Below are positions 6,122 to 6,560 of a stretch of DNA of 6,560 bases, in pieces. The notes under the pieces were generated by a model that ran no database searches, had not been told where the DNA came from, and worked only from the letters and a program-made list of their open reading frames with translations. The DNA comes from Candidatus Altarchaeales archaeon (GTDB taxonomy: Archaea; Altiarchaeota; Altiarchaeia; IMC4; QMZM01), in NCBI GenBank assembly GCA_003663175.1, contig QMZM01000059.1, forward strand, positions 1 through 6,560. Reading direction: 5' to 3'. The position numbers were made by a program, and so were the translations under genes. Numbering within the stretch: position 1 is the stretch's first letter; each line of letters opens with the position of its first letter.

Positions 6122-6150
6122 ATTCTGGAAAGAGCAGATAGGGTGAAGCC
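6018..6150 (+). ncRNA. Candidate structured RNA of unknown class
   Basis: Nested complementary segments allow one coherent fold. An outer helix pairs 6018-6028 with 6137-6150 (two small bulges). Inside it are hairpin AGCAG/CUGCU (6031-6035 with 6041-6045, loop UAUUG) and helix GUUA/UAAC (6046-6049 with 6114-6117). The latter encloses an 11-bp stem with a 2-nt bulge: 6058-6066 plus 6069-6070 with 6096-6106. A 4-bp hairpin at 6123-6134 is closed by a GGAA (GNRA) tetraloop. The region is visibly richer in G+C than the flanking spacer, as RNA genes are in A+T-rich genomes. It follows a TATA element at about transcription-start distance. I do not recognise an RNA family, and no covariation or expression data are available. 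Confidence 0.3.
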
Positions 6151-6211
6151 TACTGGTACTATTTTGCCAAGTCTGTAGTATTAGATATTTATACATAACT
6201 TCGAAATATTC

Positions 6212-6221
6212 TTTATGTATA
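6212..6221 (+). promoter_or_regulatory. Probable TATA box of tRNA-His
   Basis: TTTATGTATA is centred about 25 nt before the first base of tRNA-His, the expected distance if transcription starts at or within a couple of bases of the tRNA 5' end. A second TATA-like sequence (TTTATACA, 6188-6195) would give a start about 20 nt further upstream. If the transcript continues, this promoter would also feed the 16S gene. Confidence 0.5.
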
Positions 6222-6240
6222 GTAATGTAAAAATGTAGAT

Positions 6241-6315
6241 GGCCGGGGTGGGGTAGTCTGGTTATCCTGGGGGCCTGTGGAGCCCTTGACCTGGGTTCGA
6301 ATCCCAGTCCCGGCC
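6241..6315 (+). tRNA. tRNA-His (anticodon GUG)
   Basis: The sequence folds as a full cloverleaf. The acceptor stem GCCGGGG pairs with UCCCGGC (one G-U pair). The extra G at 6241 faces the discriminator C at 6315, giving the G-1:C73 pair that identifies histidine tRNAs. The anticodon stem GGGGC/GCCCU closes loop CUGUGGA, with anticodon GUG. The T arm is CUGGG-UUCGAAU-CCCAG. CCA is not encoded and there is no intron. It lies on the same strand as the 16S gene, 192 nt upstream of it. Confidence 0.97.
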
Positions 6316-6378
6316 CTTGGAGGTGTTAATTTGATTCAATTTGTCCCTTCCAATTACCTTATCAACTTGAAGAATAAC

Positions 6379-6390
6379 TTATTTTTAAAG
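6379..6390 (+). promoter_or_regulatory. Possible 16S rRNA promoter
   Basis: TTATTTTTAAAG lies in the A/T-rich spacer between tRNA-His and 16S and is a plausible TATA element, which would place a start near 6410 and a 16S leader of about 100 nt. Strong rRNA promoters are expected in such leaders. Several other A/T runs nearby are comparable, so the exact box is uncertain, and cotranscription with tRNA-His is the alternative. Confidence 0.3.
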
Positions 6391-6431
6391 TTTAATTTAC
6401 AATATAGATATTAATATCCTCCTGAAATTTG

Positions 6432-6488
6432 TGAGAGCATATGTACAATATGCTTGATTAGGTGGAGATACTATGGTGCATGCTCTCA
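6432..6488 (+). other. Inverted repeats in the 16S leader (alternative hairpins)
   Basis: TGAGAGCAT at 6432-6440 is perfectly complementary to ATGCTCTCA at 6480-6488, forming a 9-bp stem around a 39-nt loop just upstream of 16S. Within the same stretch GCATAT (6437-6442) pairs with ATATGC (6448-6453) around a GUACA loop. The two stems share GCAT and cannot form together. Such leader stems could guide pre-16S processing or folding; the partner strand of the usual bulge-helix-bulge processing stem would lie after 16S, outside the window. Confidence 0.5.
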
Positions 6489-6507
6489 GTGATATTGCCT
6501 TGCGACA

Positions 6508-6560
6508 ACTCCAGTTGATCCTGCTGGAGGCTACTGCTGTCAGGGTCCGATTAAGCCATG
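6508..6560 (+). rRNA. rrs: 16S ribosomal RNA, 5' end (partial)
   Basis: The last 53 bases match the start of archaeal 16S rRNA. ACTCCAGTTGATCCTGCTGG, then AGGCTACTGCTGTCAGGGTC and CGATTAAGCCATG, align position for position with the common archaeal pattern TTCCGGTTGATCCTGCCGG, AGGCCACTGCTATCGGGGTC, CGACTAAGCCATG. The mature 5' end is set at 6508 by that alignment and may be off by one or two bases. The gene runs off the window. Several G/C positions are A/T here, including paired changes in the first helix. Confidence 0.95.

Noticed and set aside
6121..6140. UUCU-GGAA-AGAGCAG resembles the tip of SRP RNA helix 8 (GGAA loop followed by an AGCAG-like 3' side).
   Set aside because: The matching 5' side of the conserved symmetric loop (CAGG-type) is absent, and archaeal SRP RNA is about 300 nt, too long for this gap. 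No Alu-domain motifs were seen.
6018..6150. Box C/D or H/ACA guide RNA identity for the structured region.
   Set aside because: No pair of RUGAUGA and CUGA boxes at proper spacing was found. An ACA occurs at 6116-6118 but not directly after a stem with a recognisable pseudouridylation pocket and k-turn.
5953..6180. A 76-codon stop-free frame on the minus strand upstream of moxR, with protein-like stretches such as VRVGAQAELVINSSNTAKID.
   Set aside because: It has no ATG, only an internal GTG, and its last third is the A/T-rich promoter read out of frame with moxR. No family is recognised, and inverted repeats on this stretch can produce open frames on both strands. It could be a relic, but I cannot support a gene.
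6473..6560. An ATG-started frame preceded by AGGTGGAG that stays open through the 16S 5' end to the window edge (MVHALSDIALRQL...).
   Set aside because: It runs straight into conserved 16S rRNA sequence, so coding constraint is very unlikely. Spurious ORFs in rRNA are common.

Overview
This is an A+T-rich archaeal chromosome segment. The domain assignment is firm. It carries an archaeal-type 16S rRNA 5' end, a tRNA-His with an encoded G-1, and genes for an Sm-like protein, ribosomal protein L37e, RNase P subunit Rpp21, and the archaeal DUF211 and DUF357 families. TATA-like boxes sit about 25-30 nt upstream of several start codons. A lineage close to Thermoplasmata is possible, but nothing here proves it. 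The 16S 5' helix is A/U-enriched compared with the usual archaeal sequence, which argues weakly against a hyperthermophile.

Layout. (1) 57-1700, plus strand: ilvN (regulatory subunit of acetolactate synthase), then after 3 nt a multi-pass site-2 protease (M50) with a C-terminal CBS pair. (2) 1706-2681, minus strand: in transcription order lsm, rpl37e, a stand-alone CBS-pair protein and tRNA-Val(UAC), converging on the protease gene. (3) 2765-4995, plus strand: a compact cluster of M24 aminopeptidase, Rpp21 (rnp4), a YhbY/CRM RNA-binding protein, DUF211 and DUF357. The first three overlap end to end, and DUF211-DUF357 are 2 nt apart. It is divergent from lsm across an A+T-rich promoter region of about 80 bp. 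(4) 4997-5956, minus strand: a MoxR-type AAA+ ATPase, convergent with DUF357 with a 1-nt gap. (5) 5957-6240: a 284-nt gap with a near-symmetric TATA element, a 35-codon leader-peptide-like ORF and nested inverted repeats that could fold as an RNA. (6) 6241-6560: tRNA-His(GUG), a leader of about 190 nt with alternative hairpins, and the first about 53 nt of 16S rRNA, cut by the window end.

The centre of the window is dominated by RNA biology: Sm-like protein, ribosomal protein, RNase P protein, a CRM-domain protein linked in other organisms to ribosome assembly, two tRNAs and the 16S gene. Uncharacterised DUF211 and DUF357 share the operon-like cluster with rnp4 and yhbY. Two regulatory-looking CBS proteins flank tRNA-Val. 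The least explained stretch is 6011-6180 between moxR and tRNA-His. I see no CRISPR array, insertion sequence or defence system.
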